DNA of 45,118 nucleotides from M3007 sp035299505 (GTDB taxonomy: Bacteria > Bacteroidota > Bacteroidia > Chitinophagales > Saprospiraceae): positions 1 through 45,118 of the forward strand of contig DATGWL010000091.1 of the NCBI GenBank assembly GCA_035299505.1. Reading direction: 5' to 3'. The position numbers were made by a program, and so were the translations under genes. Below, one piece after another: positions 31,891 to 40,510 of the stretch. A model generated the notes under the pieces. It was not told the DNA's origin and ran no database searches. It saw only the letters and a list, made by a program, of their open reading frames with translations. Numbering within the stretch: the first letter of the stretch is position 1; each line of letters begins with the position of its first letter.

Positions 31891-32505
31891 ATGATAAATC
31901 AACATTTTACGGTCTTTTTGATAGGCATTGCCTTTCTGTTTCCCAGCACCCTTTCTGCCCAGAAAAACCAGATTTTGGGCAAGCAATTTTTACTGGGCAC
32001 TTCTGTAAACGGCAATCCTGGCTGGAACGATCCTGAAGGGGAGCGCTTTAGCCTTACCGCCTGGAATCTGAGGGGCGCTGTGGGGATAACCAATCGGTTG
32101 TTTTTGGGGGCGCAGAGTCGCCTGTTTTGGTCGCAAGCCAATGAGTTGCCGGTTGTTCAAACCTGGTTAGGAGGTGGTTTTGCCCGCTTTTATCTGTTTA
32201 TGCTCAGGGGCGAGAAACGTCGCTGGGCGTTTGCAACGGAGTTGGGTTATTACTGGGGCAATCATTATCGAACAGAAGAATACTGGGTGAACGGGGTGGT
32301 TAAAAAGCCCGGACAGTCTATGCCCAACCTGGGATTTTCGCTGGAAATGCGCGCTTATAAAAACTTGTGGATTGAGGCGGCGCATAATTTCCTGCTGGTT
32401 GATTCTTATGACTTTACCGCGTACCCTTCCCTTGGTTTGGTGTGGCACTGGGGTAAGTTCAATGCTTTTTCAACTCGCGGATTGTCTGTTTCGGATAGGG
32501 AGTGA
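31891..32505 (+). CDS. Outer-membrane beta-barrel protein
   Basis: A 204-residue protein with a signal peptide (FLIGIAFLFPSTLSAQ) and a mature region of alternating amphipathic strands with aromatic girdles (FSLTAWNLRGAVGITNRLFL, LGGGFARFYLFML, LWIEAAHNFLL, SLGLVWHWGKF). The size suggests 8-10 strands. Such small barrels of Bacteroidota are mostly of unknown function. It is monocistronic; CACAGATT-type repeats lie directly upstream and begin again at the stop codon. Confidence 0.75.
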   Translation: MINQHFTVFLIGIAFLFPSTLSAQKNQILGKQFLLGTSVNGNPGWNDPEGERFSLTAWNLRGAVGITNRLFLGAQSRLFWSQANELPVVQTWLGGGFARFYLFMLRGEKRRWAFATELGYYWGNHYRTEEYWVNGVVKKPGQSMPNLGFSLEMRAYKNLWIEAAHNFLLVDSYDFTAYPSLGLVWHWGKFNAFSTRGLSVSDRE

Positions 32506-32585
32506 TGGGTTTCGCGCGGATGGGTTTCGCACAGATTTTACACAGATTTTTCGCACAGATTTTACACAGATTGGATGCACAGATT
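32506..32585. repeat. CACAGATTTTACACAGATT tandem repeat between convergent genes
   Basis: Five to six copies of a GCACAGATTTTAC-type unit, preceded by two GATGGGTTTCGC copies, fill the gap between the barrel gene and the DUF4349 gene. Other copies lie at 31815-31875, and 33565-33705 holds this unit in both orientations. Confidence 0.75.
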
Positions 32586-33497
32586 TTACGCAGATTTTGC
32601 CTGCTTACGGGTACGTTTCCAGATGAAGTAACCGATGCCCAGCAGGAGCCATACGCTCCAGAGGTGTACTATGCCTACCAGCAGGGAAAGTAACAGCTCG
32701 GCGCCGCTGGCCAGGGCTTCCCGCAAACGGAGTCCGAGGGGCGATTGGGGCATAGCTACATCCGTATTGGCTACCATGGATTGCTGCACGCGTGGCTGCT
32801 CATACAGCTCTATGTGGATGGTGCTGTAGCGGATTTGGTCTTCTATTTTCAGGGTTTCTATTCGTGCCTGATCGTTGGCGGCGCGACTGTCGCGGGTGCG
32901 TTCCGGCTTGGGCGCATTTGGGTTTTCGGGTGTTTCGCTGAGTTCAGCTTGATAGCGTCCTTCCCGCAAACGGATGAGCTCTTTTTCCAGCAGTTGCAGG
33001 CTGACGTCTTCGGCCTGTACGTTTCGGGATTGCAGGAATGCTGCCAACCGGCCGAGGGCGCGCAGGGTAGTATCCAGCCGGGTGTAGGGTACGCGCAGGG
33101 TGAGCTGGCAATGGGTGCTGAAACGGATGGTTTGCAGGGCGGAATCCCGGCTGACGGGGGTGGTTTTTTGGGATTCAATGTTGGAGTTCAGGTGACTTTG
33201 GATCACAAAACCGCCCTGGCTCAACACGATATCTTCGGCCTGGATGGTGGCACGGGCGGCATTTTTCACCTGAAAACGCATATCGGCCGTGCGGATGAAT
33301 TTTTTGAGCGAATCAATGGCTGAGGGTCGGGCGGCGGCGGAGGTAAAAGGCGCTGAGCCCAATTCATCGGCGGCATATTGTGCCGTAGCGCTTTCCACAT
33401 CGGCTGGCGGCGGAGCGGGTGATTGTTTTTGATAAGAGGCTTCGCTTTGCTGCTGGCACGCGGAGAGGGTGAGGAGGAGGAAGAGGAGGTAGCGCAT
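32586..33497 (-). CDS. DUF4349 domain lipoprotein
   Basis: About 303 residues. The lipobox LTLSAC places the acylated Cys at 14. A Pro/Ala/Ser-rich spacer is followed by the DUF4349 region (about 60-265: KKFIRTADMRFQVKNAARAT, LTLRVPYTRLDTTLRALG, and a coiled-coil-like LLEKELIRLREGRYQAEL), then one membrane helix near 265-290 (LLLSLLVGIVHLWSVWLLLG) and a short basic tail. It would be tethered in the periplasm at both ends. DUF4349 is widespread and uncharacterised. The frame extends to 33578 but the Met at 33497 gives the signal peptide. The last codons read through copies of the flanking ACGCAGATT repeat. Confidence 0.85.
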   Translation of the reverse strand: MRYLLFLLLTLSACQQQSEASYQKQSPAPPPADVESATAQYAADELGSAPFTSAAARPSAIDSLKKFIRTADMRFQVKNAARATIQAEDIVLSQGGFVIQSHLNSNIESQKTTPVSRDSALQTIRFSTHCQLTLRVPYTRLDTTLRALGRLAAFLQSRNVQAEDVSLQLLEKELIRLREGRYQAELSETPENPNAPKPERTRDSRAANDQARIETLKIEDQIRYSTIHIELYEQPRVQQSMVANTDVAMPQSPLGLRLREALASGAELLLSLLVGIVHLWSVWLLLGIGYFIWKRTRKQAKSA

Positions 33498-33539
33498 GGG
33501 AAAGAATGTACCGGCGGGTTTAGCCGCCGATGTTTGAAG

Positions 33540-33720
33540 GGTTTGAAGGGTTTGAAGAGGGGGGCGCACAGATTTCACACAGATTCCACACAGATTTCAC
33601 ACAGATTTTTCAGATAACACAGAGTCAAAAATCTGTGTAAAATCTGTGCAACAAATCTGTGTGGAATCTGTGCGGAACCTGTGTGGAATCTGTGCGAAAC
33701 TTATTCCCCAAGCAGATGCC
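33540..33720. repeat. CACAGATT repeats in both orientations, divergent intergenic region
   Basis: Plus-orientation units (GCACAGATTTCACACAGATTC, 33568-33612) face their reverse complement (AATCTGTGTAAAATCTGTGC, 33630-33700), forming another tandem-arm inverted repeat. It lies between the starts of two divergent genes rather than at their ends. GGGATTACACAAC and a CCCGGGATT pair follow near 33728-33755. Confidence 0.7.
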
Positions 33721-33770
33721 ACCAATCCCGGGATTACACAACAAACCCCCGGGATTTTTTAGTAAGCCCT

Positions 33771-33778
33771 TACCTTAG
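33771..33778 (+). promoter_or_regulatory. Putative -7 promoter box of the GH3 gene
   Basis: TACCTTAG followed by C, identical to the box before the SPOR gene, 21 bases before the ATG at 33800. Confidence 0.45.
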
Positions 33779-33799
33779 CGTCTTAATTGTTTCTGATAT

Positions 33800-35305
33800 A
33801 TGGGATTTCGCTCGTTTATTGTTCGTCCGGTAGCCAAATACATAGCCCGCAGCATTGACCGCTGGTCGGCGAAGGCTGTGGAGTGTCAGGAAAAAACCAT
33901 GCACCGTATTGTGGCTCAGGCGGCAAATACGGCATTTGGCCGGGATCATGGATTTTCCGGTATCAAAACCTACGAGGATTTCAAAAAGGCTGTTCCGATT
34001 CGGGATTATGAGGACCTGAAACCCTATATCGAGCGGGTGAAAAATGGAGAGCCGGATGTGTTGTGGCCCGGCAAGCCAGCGTATTTTGCCAAAACCAGCG
34101 GCACTACCTCGGGCGTGAAATACATCCCGATGAGCAAGGAAAGCACGCCGCTGCATTTCGGCACAGCGCGCAACGCTTTGTTCAATTACTTCGCCAAAAC
34201 CGGCAAAGGCCAATGGCTCGATGGTAAACTGATTTTCCTGTCGGGAAGCCCGGAGCTGGATATGGTGAATGGCATACCCACGGGTCGCCTGAGCGGCATA
34301 TCCAACCACCTGGTGCCGGCCTGGCTGCGCACGAATCAAATGCCCAGCTGGGATACCAATTGCATCGACGACTGGGAGGAAAAACTCGAACGGATTGTAG
34401 ACGAAACCCTGGGAGCGGATATGCGCCTTATTTCCGGTATTCCGCCCTGGGTACAGATGTATTACGAGCGACTGCTCGCGCGCACAGGCAAAGGCACGGT
34501 GAAAGAGTTGTTCCCTAATTATTCTGTATTCGTGTGGGGCGGGGTGAATTTCGAGCCTTACCGCGCCAAACTGGAAGAACTGGTGGGCGGTCCCATGGAC
34601 ACCGTGGAAACCTACCCGGCTTCGGAAGGGTTTATTGCGTTTCAGGATGCCTTCCCGAGTCAGGGTTTGCTGCTGAATGCCGATGCGGGTATGTTTTTTG
34701 AATTCGTGCCAGCTGACGAAGTGTTTAAGGAAAATCCTACGCGTTTGTGGCTGAAAGACGTGGAACTTGGCGTGAACTACGCGCTGATCATGCACACCAA
34801 CGCCGGTCTGTGGGGCTACAGCATTGGCGATACGGTACAGTTTGTGAGCAAAAACCCGTACCGGATTGTGGTGAGTGGCCGGGTGAAACACTTCATTTCA
34901 GCTTTCGGTGAGCATGTGATCGGTAAAGAGGTAGAAGAAAGTTTGTTGCCGGTGGCCAACGCAGAAGGGGTGCGTATTGTGGAATTCACCGTAGCGCCAC
35001 AGGTGAATCCTCCGGAGGGCGGATTGCCTTACCACGAGTGGTTCATTGAATTTGATAATCCTCCGGCCGATCTGGAGGCCTTTGCGCTCAAGGTGGATGC
35101 CGCCATGCGCGAACAGAATATCTATTACGATGATCTCATTACCGGCAATATCCTGCGCACGCTGGTGATCCGACCGCTCAAACGCGATGCTTTCCGGGAG
35201 TATATGAAAAGTCAGGGCAAATTAGGTGGCCAGAACAAGGTGCCGCGTCTGGCGAATGACCGGAAGATTGCAGATTGGATGGCGGGATGGGGAGTACATG
35301 ATTGA
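33800..35305 (+). CDS. GH3 auxin-promoter family acyl-adenylating enzyme
   Basis: A 501-residue member of the GH3 branch of the ANL adenylating superfamily. The ATP-binding motif AKTSGTTSGVKYIP is at about 97-110; later blocks VETYPASEGFIAFQ and GYSIGDTVQF fit the GH3 motif II/III region, and the C-terminal subdomain is complete. Plant GH3 enzymes join amino acids to hormone-like carboxylic acids. Bacterial members are common in Bacteroidota and their substrates are unknown; an acyl-acid amido synthetase reaction is the family expectation. A single gene with its own promoter box, convergent with the AMP-ligase gene. Confidence 0.9.
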   Translation: MGFRSFIVRPVAKYIARSIDRWSAKAVECQEKTMHRIVAQAANTAFGRDHGFSGIKTYEDFKKAVPIRDYEDLKPYIERVKNGEPDVLWPGKPAYFAKTSGTTSGVKYIPMSKESTPLHFGTARNALFNYFAKTGKGQWLDGKLIFLSGSPELDMVNGIPTGRLSGISNHLVPAWLRTNQMPSWDTNCIDDWEEKLERIVDETLGADMRLISGIPPWVQMYYERLLARTGKGTVKELFPNYSVFVWGGVNFEPYRAKLEELVGGPMDTVETYPASEGFIAFQDAFPSQGLLLNADAGMFFEFVPADEVFKENPTRLWLKDVELGVNYALIMHTNAGLWGYSIGDTVQFVSKNPYRIVVSGRVKHFISAFGEHVIGKEVEESLLPVANAEGVRIVEFTVAPQVNPPEGGLPYHEWFIEFDNPPADLEAFALKVDAAMREQNIYYDDLITGNILRTLVIRPLKRDAFREYMKSQGKLGGQNKVPRLANDRKIADWMAGWGVHD

Positions 35306-35406
35306 CGAGTACATGAGTACATGATTGTAGAGGGGGGGCGCTGGGCTTGTGGGCTCACGCTGTACCATCGTCCATCGTTCATCGTCCATCGTCCATCGTT
35401 TTTCCC
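35306..35406. repeat. Short tandem repeats between convergent genes
   Basis: GAGTACATGAGTACATGA (35309-35324 region) directly after the stop codon, and four to five CGTCCATCGTTCAT units at 35365-35400. No mirrored arm. No gene. Confidence 0.6.
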
Positions 35407-36843
35407 CTACCCGTGCTCCTTTTTCAACAACCCGTAATCAATCCGACTCTGGTGTCGCTTGTCTTTGGGTAGTTTAGGCAGGCGTACGGTACGATGAACA
35501 GGAAATGGGAATTCTGTGTTAAAGCGTTGATAATCAGCCTCGTTTCCGCAGAAGAACAGCACGTTTTGGTCATGCAGGCGTAGCCAGGTGGCAATGGGTG
35601 GCAGTTGGTTGTCGGCACACCATTTTTCGCAGGTGAGTGGTGAAACCCATTCCGCTGTTTCTTTCCAAGCCAGACTCATTCTGCCGAAATAATAGAGCAT
35701 GCCCCGGCGCAAATAGCCAGCGTCGCCGGTGCGGTGCCAGACCACGCCGTTGATGAGGAGTTTATTTTCACGGAAAGCCTGTTCGTCTTTGTAATAACTG
35801 GCCAGCACGTGCGGGCCGGCTACCATGATCTCTCCAATATCTCCCTCCGGCATTTCCTGCCATTGTTCGCCGTTCAGGTGAATGATTTTGACTGAAATAT
35901 TGGGGTGGGGACTTCCCACAACCACACCTTTTTCCTCCACACGGTATTGCTCCAGGTATTCCTGTGCCGTAAGCGTGGCAATGGGTTCGGCTTCGGTGCT
36001 GCCATACACGAGTTCTATGCGGGCTGGATCAATACTTTGGGCAACGGTTTGGACGAAATCCGGCAGAAGCGTGGATCCGCCCAGCACCACTTTTCGGAGG
36101 GTGTGCGGCTGCTGGATATTGGGTAAATAGGTATTGAAATGCTCTACCGAGGCCGATACAACAGAAATGGGGCAAAAACGCTGTAAAAATGCCCAGGCGA
36201 CTTTTTGGCCGGGCTTGGGCGGCAGAATGCTGGTGGCGCCCACGGCGAGGTTGCACATGGTGACTACCGGGAAGGAAGAGAGGTGGACATCGCCGAGTTG
36301 CAGGCCGGTTTTGGCAATGATAGTTTGCAGTTGGATGTCCAGAAAACCATGGGTGCGATTGGCAGCTTTGGGGTTCCCGGTGGTGCCGCTGGTGAACGTG
36401 AGCAGTGCGGTTTCGTCGGGTGTTTTGGGGGAAACAGGGTGTTGCGTTGGTTCGGGTTTTCCGAGCGAAAACACCCTGGGGAATAAGGACCAGCTGAAAA
36501 ACAGCCAGCGGGTCCAGGAAAACAGGGGGAGGGTAACAATGCCCTTGCACTCCGCTTTGCCGTAGGCGTAAGCTACCCTGGATTTGGGGAATATCTGATC
36601 TACCAGTACTACCCGACCGCCGAGGTAAAAAATGGCCAGGATGGTGGCGTATAATTCCACGGATACCGGAATCATCACCATCAGGTTGTCGTTGTTGCCA
36701 TAGCCTTTTTGTTCCAATGCGGCTACTTTTTGCCGGATAAGGCCGGCAAACTGCTCGAAAGTCCAGAGTCGCTTCCCGGTAGCGATGGCTACCCGGTTTG
36801 GGTGTTGTGCGGCGATCTGGAAGAAGTGTTGGACGATGTTCAT
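35407..36843 (-). CDS. AMP-forming acyl-CoA synthetase/ligase-like protein
   Basis: A 478-residue ANL-superfamily ligase. Core motifs: TFTSGTTGNPKAANRTHG at 149-166, VYGSTEAEPIA (A5-like) and WHRTGDAGYL (A7-like). The C-terminal subdomain is short and ends with a Lys-rich stretch near RHQSRIDYGLLKK that may contain the adenylation lysine. It should adenylate a carboxylic acid, probably a fatty acid. A hydrophobic WTRWLFFSWSLFP segment at about 110-123 could touch the membrane. It lies on the same strand as the lipid operon, after a 459-base repeat block, so it may be the last gene of that operon; this is an inference from order and strand. Confidence 0.85.
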   Translation of the reverse strand: MNIVQHFFQIAAQHPNRVAIATGKRLWTFEQFAGLIRQKVAALEQKGYGNNDNLMVMIPVSVELYATILAIFYLGGRVVLVDQIFPKSRVAYAYGKAECKGIVTLPLFSWTRWLFFSWSLFPRVFSLGKPEPTQHPVSPKTPDETALLTFTSGTTGNPKAANRTHGFLDIQLQTIIAKTGLQLGDVHLSSFPVVTMCNLAVGATSILPPKPGQKVAWAFLQRFCPISVVSASVEHFNTYLPNIQQPHTLRKVVLGGSTLLPDFVQTVAQSIDPARIELVYGSTEAEPIATLTAQEYLEQYRVEEKGVVVGSPHPNISVKIIHLNGEQWQEMPEGDIGEIMVAGPHVLASYYKDEQAFRENKLLINGVVWHRTGDAGYLRRGMLYYFGRMSLAWKETAEWVSPLTCEKWCADNQLPPIATWLRLHDQNVLFFCGNEADYQRFNTEFPFPVHRTVRLPKLPKDKRHQSRIDYGLLKKEHG

Positions 36844-37302
36844 GACGGTGGACGGTTGACGGCTTACGGTTGACGGCTTACGGTTGACGGCTTACGGTGG
36901 ACGGTTTACGGTGGACGGCTTACGGTTGACGGCTTACGGTGGACGGCCTACGGTGGACGGCCTACGGTAGATGGCGTATCTACTGATGATGCCTTGTCAC
37001 CCTGAGCGTAGTGAAGGGTCTGATGTTGGTTGGTTGTATGAAAAGGTATATCCTTTCAAAATCTGATGTTTGTTGTGTTTCTCTTTTGCGATTTCCCTAA
37101 GAGGCTTCGCCAGGCCCTTCGCTACGCTCAGGGTGACAAGGCATCATTAGTGGATACGCCATCCACCGTAAGCCGTCTACCGTAAACCGTCCACCGTAGG
37201 CCGTCCACCGTAAGCCGTCCACCGTAAGCCGTCTACCGTAAACCGTCCACCGTAGGCCGTCCACCGTAAGCCGTCCACCGTAGGCCGTCCACCGTAGGCC
37301 GT
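36844..37302. repeat. Nested inverted element within the lipid gene cluster (GACGGCTTACGGT family)
   Basis: Left arm (36844-36970): about ten GTTGACGGCTTACGGTG units. Right arm (37157-37310): reverse-complement CCACCGTAAGCCGTC units. Inside is a second inverted repeat of about 49 bp with three mismatches (36970-37018 with 37115-37163), containing TTGTCACCCTGAGCG. The right arm supplies the stop codon and last residues of the GNAT-like protein gene. Unlike most others it separates two genes in the same orientation. Confidence 0.87.
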
Positions 37303-38250
37303 CTACCGTCTAAAAAGCACATGATGCCGGGTGTTATCGCCGCCGCCGAAGTTGGTGGAGACGTGGTTGGAGCGATTTTCCACGTGCATGTAGGCGTGGA
37401 TCATAGAGTTGAATCCTTTTTTCAGGGCTTTTTTGAGGAATCTGACGGAGAGCATTTGGGCCATGCCCTTGTATTTATCGGCTGGATGACGGGCAAGGGT
37501 TTTGACAATGACGCGGCCGGGCTGGTAAATATCCGGCACAGCGAAAAACAGTCCAGCCAGTTGATCGCCATCATAAGCCAGGTCGATCAACTCCGGATCC
37601 AGGATGGGCAACACAGGTTGGTAAAGGGCTATGAAGGCATCCTGGGCAATAGGGGAGAAGAGGTTGTTTTGTGCAAACACTTCATTGCAAAAAGCATGAA
37701 CCGGCGCCAGGGCATCGGCTGAAAATGGGCGAAAACTGATGCCCTTTTGCTGAAAAAAAGCCTCATCATCCACCGGAGGAATCAGGCTTTCCTCCAGGGG
37801 GGCTTCCTGACTCACATAGCGTTCTTCCACCTCAAAACCGGCTTCTACCCATTGCTGCGGGTAATAGGGCAGGTGGATAAATTCCAGGAAATAAGGCGTT
37901 TTCAGGTTTTCCGTAAAGCGGTGGGCATGCCAGGTGGAACCGTTCATGGGTCCGAGCAGGTGTTTTTTGCCGCGCTGGCCGGCTGTTTTATCGGCCTCCT
38001 GAAACAGGGCCGCGGCCGCTTCTCCGGAAGTGGTACACTGGTAATTGCCCAACATCAAATACTCAGGAAAGGAGGGGTTTTCGTAACACAGGCAAAATGC
38101 TTGCAATTGCCCGTTTTCACGCACCGTAATGGCCTGAAAAGCGCCAGAAGCGTTGGAAATGGAGGGTTTTAGGCCTGTATAATACTGGGTAATCCATTGC
38201 TGCATTTCCTGAAGCAAGGCATCGCTGATGGGTTCAGATTGGGTGTTCAT
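37303..38250 (-). CDS. GNAT-like acyltransferase family protein
   Basis: A 315-residue soluble protein. The layout suggests two GNAT-like halves: an N-terminal half with AFCLCYENPSFPEYLMLGNY and LLGPMNGSTWHAHRF, and a C-terminal half with LIDLAYDGDQLAGLFFAVP, VIVKTLARHP, KGMAQMLSVRFLKKALKKG and HAYMHVENRSN, which is laid out like an acyl-CoA binding fold. N-acyl or O-acyl transfer is possible; the substrate is unknown. Its start overlaps the SRPBCC gene stop by 4 bases, so it belongs to the lipid operon. The final Arg-Arg and the stop are encoded by the repeat arm. Confidence 0.7.
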   Translation of the reverse strand: MNTQSEPISDALLQEMQQWITQYYTGLKPSISNASGAFQAITVRENGQLQAFCLCYENPSFPEYLMLGNYQCTTSGEAAAALFQEADKTAGQRGKKHLLGPMNGSTWHAHRFTENLKTPYFLEFIHLPYYPQQWVEAGFEVEERYVSQEAPLEESLIPPVDDEAFFQQKGISFRPFSADALAPVHAFCNEVFAQNNLFSPIAQDAFIALYQPVLPILDPELIDLAYDGDQLAGLFFAVPDIYQPGRVIVKTLARHPADKYKGMAQMLSVRFLKKALKKGFNSMIHAYMHVENRSNHVSTNFGGGDNTRHHVLFRR

Positions 38251-38819
38251 GGTTTTTCTAATTCCCGTTTGATATTGGAGATATTGGCTTTGAAAATACC
38301 TGCTACTATGTAGCCGGTGTATTTCATTTTAATCACGTCGGTCCAGGTAGTTTTATCGGCGCTTTTGTATAGTCCGAAAGTGAGTTTTACTGAACCGTCT
38401 GGTTGTGTATCGTATTGTTGCCTGGTGCGCAAATCGCCAGTTGAAACCGGAAAGTTCTTCATGTTGTAAATGCTAAGTTCCCGAAGTTTATTGGCTTCCC
38501 ATTTCACAATGTCTTCATCCCATTGGATTCCTGTTTCATCCGCTTTGCGAAAGCAACGTCTGGTGGAGTAAAGTTGTCCGTCGGGGGTCTGATCCGGATT
38601 GAGCGGTGTGATATGATCCACAAAAGACGACCAGGTGGAGGCATTGGAGGAGTTTCCCAGATAGATGAATGTTTTTTCTGCCGGGGCCTGAATCAGGATG
38701 CTGTTTTCCAGGCTGTACTCGTTGGTTTCAGGATTTAGTTTGAAGGGACTGCAAACCCAGAGTAGTAAGAGCAAAATGCTAAAAACCAGTAGTCCTATGC
38801 GTACTTTTTTCATCATCAT
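38247..38819 (-). CDS. Membrane-anchored SRPBCC (polyketide-cyclase/START-like) protein
   Basis: A 190-residue protein with one N-terminal membrane segment (VRIGLLVFSILLLLLWVCSP) and a domain of about 155 residues beginning SLENSILIQAPAEKTFIYLG, typical for the helix-grip SRPBCC fold that binds hydrophobic ligands (TFGLYKSADKTTWTDVIKM later). The start may be 38819, 38816 or 38813. It lies between the polyprenol-kinase-like gene (adjacent, no gap) and the GNAT-like gene (4-base overlap). A lipid-binding or presentation role fits the operon, but is inferred. Confidence 0.75.
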   Translation of the reverse strand: MMMKKVRIGLLVFSILLLLLWVCSPFKLNPETNEYSLENSILIQAPAEKTFIYLGNSSNASTWSSFVDHITPLNPDQTPDGQLYSTRRCFRKADETGIQWDEDIVKWEANKLRELSIYNMKNFPVSTGDLRTRQQYDTQPDGSVKLTFGLYKSADKTTWTDVIKMKYTGYIVAGIFKANISNIKRELEKP

Positions 38820-39467
38820 TTAAGGATTGATCAGGTAAATCAATCCTATGGCAACAACCGGGATCGTCAGGTTGTCCCAACCATTTACGGAAATCGCTTC
38901 TGTGACGGTCAGCGCCAGCGCCATGGCGCCAATACACAGCCACTGGGTTTGATTGATCTGCCCGCCGGGGTGGAATCCCCATAAAATGGCCAGACAAACC
39001 ACCAGAAAGCCCAGTGAACCGCTGATGGTTTTGGCCTGCCCGAATATTCTGAAGGGTCGGTAGCGCCATTTCTGACCTGCAAATGCAGCTGCCGGATCGG
39101 CGAGGGAGAGAATGAGCAAGGGGATGTAATAATACTGCATGTTGCCAGTTTTCCATTGAATCCAGAAGCAGATCAGCACTACCAGTGCGAACAACCAGCT
39201 GCCATAGGATTTTCGTTTGATGGCAGTAATGGATTGAAACCAGCAGAAACGCTCGCACACAAACAGGAGTCCGAGAAAACTGCCGCACAACACCGCTGCC
39301 TGCCAGAATTCGGTGAGGTACACCGGGAAACTGAGGGCAATGACGCCAGTGCACACGTGCACGATCTTGCGGGTGGTTTCGGCATTTACCCCGAATTTAT
39401 GGTATAAAATATCCGTAAAACCGAAGAGCGCCAGATACAGGAGGGAATACAGGGCTATTTCTTTCAT
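38820..39467 (-). CDS. Phytol/dolichol-kinase-like polytopic membrane protein
   Basis: A 215-residue protein with about six to seven membrane helices. Motifs of the CTP-dependent polyprenol/phytol kinase and CDP-diglyceride synthase-like group are present: ETTRKIVHVCTGV (28-41), LSLADPAAAFAGQKW, AKTISGSLGFLV and TEAISVNGWDNLTIPV. The family phosphorylates isoprenoid alcohols (dolichol, phytol, farnesol) or activates phosphatidate with CTP. Next to a UbiA-type prenyltransferase, a prenol kinase role supplying a prenyl phosphate is attractive but unproven. It overlaps the DUF3419 gene by 4 bases upstream and abuts the SRPBCC gene downstream. Confidence 0.82.
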   Translation of the reverse strand: MKEIALYSLLYLALFGFTDILYHKFGVNAETTRKIVHVCTGVIALSFPVYLTEFWQAAVLCGSFLGLLFVCERFCWFQSITAIKRKSYGSWLFALVVLICFWIQWKTGNMQYYYIPLLILSLADPAAAFAGQKWRYRPFRIFGQAKTISGSLGFLVVCLAILWGFHPGGQINQTQWLCIGAMALALTVTEAISVNGWDNLTIPVVAIGLIYLINP

Positions 39468-40510
39468 TTTTCAAAAACATTGAATTTTTGATAGAAAAAA
39501 CCTAGGTCGGGTGTGTTGGGAACAGAGGCTTCCGTCCAGGATTCGTGCCGGATAATGCGCGGCACCATCAGGTTCCAATAGGCCACCACCGATCCTATGG
39601 GGGCATAGGCATCCAAACGCTGTATGTTGTGTTCAAAAGCCGGGATGTCCATGTATTCAAAGATGTTGGACAGGTTGAAACGGTTGCTTTGGGGGTATTG
39701 GGCAATGGCTTCTTCAAAGGTGGCCAAATGGTATTGAATGCGGTTTGTTTGCAGCCATTTTTGAATGGCGTGGTAATAATCCGGCAATACATACGGCGGG
39801 TATTCCTGCCCGAAGCTTCCTGTGAGCGTATACCGCAGGATGTAGTTATGCTGGCAGGCGGTGGATTGCAAATGCCGTTCTGCCATCTGGAAAATGAGTT
39901 CGCCCACGCTGCCTTCCACGTGTTTCATTTTTTCCGGCTCCCGCCCGAATTTGCCCATGAAAGCTCTGCTGAAAAAGATCCGGAACAGGGCTCTCCAGCG
40001 CCAGGTGTTCCATTTTTGGGTATAATACTGCTGCTGCTCGGCCGCGCTTTTGGGTTGCATAAGCCCCTCAATCCGGCGTTTACTGTGAATCAAAGGTAAA
40101 ATATACCGGGCAAAAAGCCGGAAATAGCCTTCAAATTTGCCCTGATGCACGATGCCTTTGTGGATCAGATCCGGATTTTTCCGGAAAAAGGCAGTGGCTT
40201 CCGCGGGCAGTTCAGGCGACAGCAATTCAAATACACTCCATCGGTTTCGGGATTCGGTGAAACCCACAAAAGCCAGGTAGTCTTCTCTGGGGAGCCGCCG
40301 GATGGCTGTTTCCTTGAGTTGGGTAACATGCAGCTGCACCTCGTTGAGGTCTATGCACACCAGCGATGCCGGGGCAGCGTGCAGCAGGTAAAAACTGTTG
40401 TCGCCGGCCGAGGCCACCGACAGGATGTTGGACGAGCCGTTGATGCGCAGCGCTTTGCCCAGCAAAAAGGCGTCTTCCCAACAGTTGCTGTATTTCAGAG
40501 GGTTGTTCAT
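39464..40510 (-). CDS. DUF3419 family protein (BtaA-like 3-amino-3-carboxypropyl transferase)
   Basis: A 348-residue protein. The family signature KYSNCWEDAFLL is at 6-17, followed by a Rossmann-type SAM site: SVASAGDNSFYLL (31-43) and CIDLNEVQ (52-59). BtaA uses SAM as donor of a 3-amino-3-carboxypropyl group to diacylglycerol in betaine-lipid synthesis. No BtaB-like N-methyltransferase is next to it, so a different acceptor or an unmethylated homoserine lipid is possible. It overlaps its neighbours by 4 bases at each end, inside a compact operon of lipid-type genes. Confidence 0.83.
   Translation of the reverse strand: MNNPLKYSNCWEDAFLLGKALRINGSSNILSVASAGDNSFYLLHAAPASLVCIDLNEVQLHVTQLKETAIRRLPREDYLAFVGFTESRNRWSVFELLSPELPAEATAFFRKNPDLIHKGIVHQGKFEGYFRLFARYILPLIHSKRRIEGLMQPKSAAEQQQYYTQKWNTWRWRALFRIFFSRAFMGKFGREPEKMKHVEGSVGELIFQMAERHLQSTACQHNYILRYTLTGSFGQEYPPYVLPDYYHAIQKWLQTNRIQYHLATFEEAIAQYPQSNRFNLSNIFEYMDIPAFEHNIQRLDAYAPIGSVVAYWNLMVPRIIRHESWTEASVPNTPDLGFFYQKFNVFEK

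Noticed and set aside
33770..34891. 373-codon minus-strand open frame
   Set aside because: Antisense to the GH3-family gene, rich in His/Arg/Gln, with no recognisable motif.
36844..37312. CRISPR-like array in the lipid cluster
   Set aside because: Contiguous short tandem units without spacers, mirrored on the other side; a palindrome, not an array.
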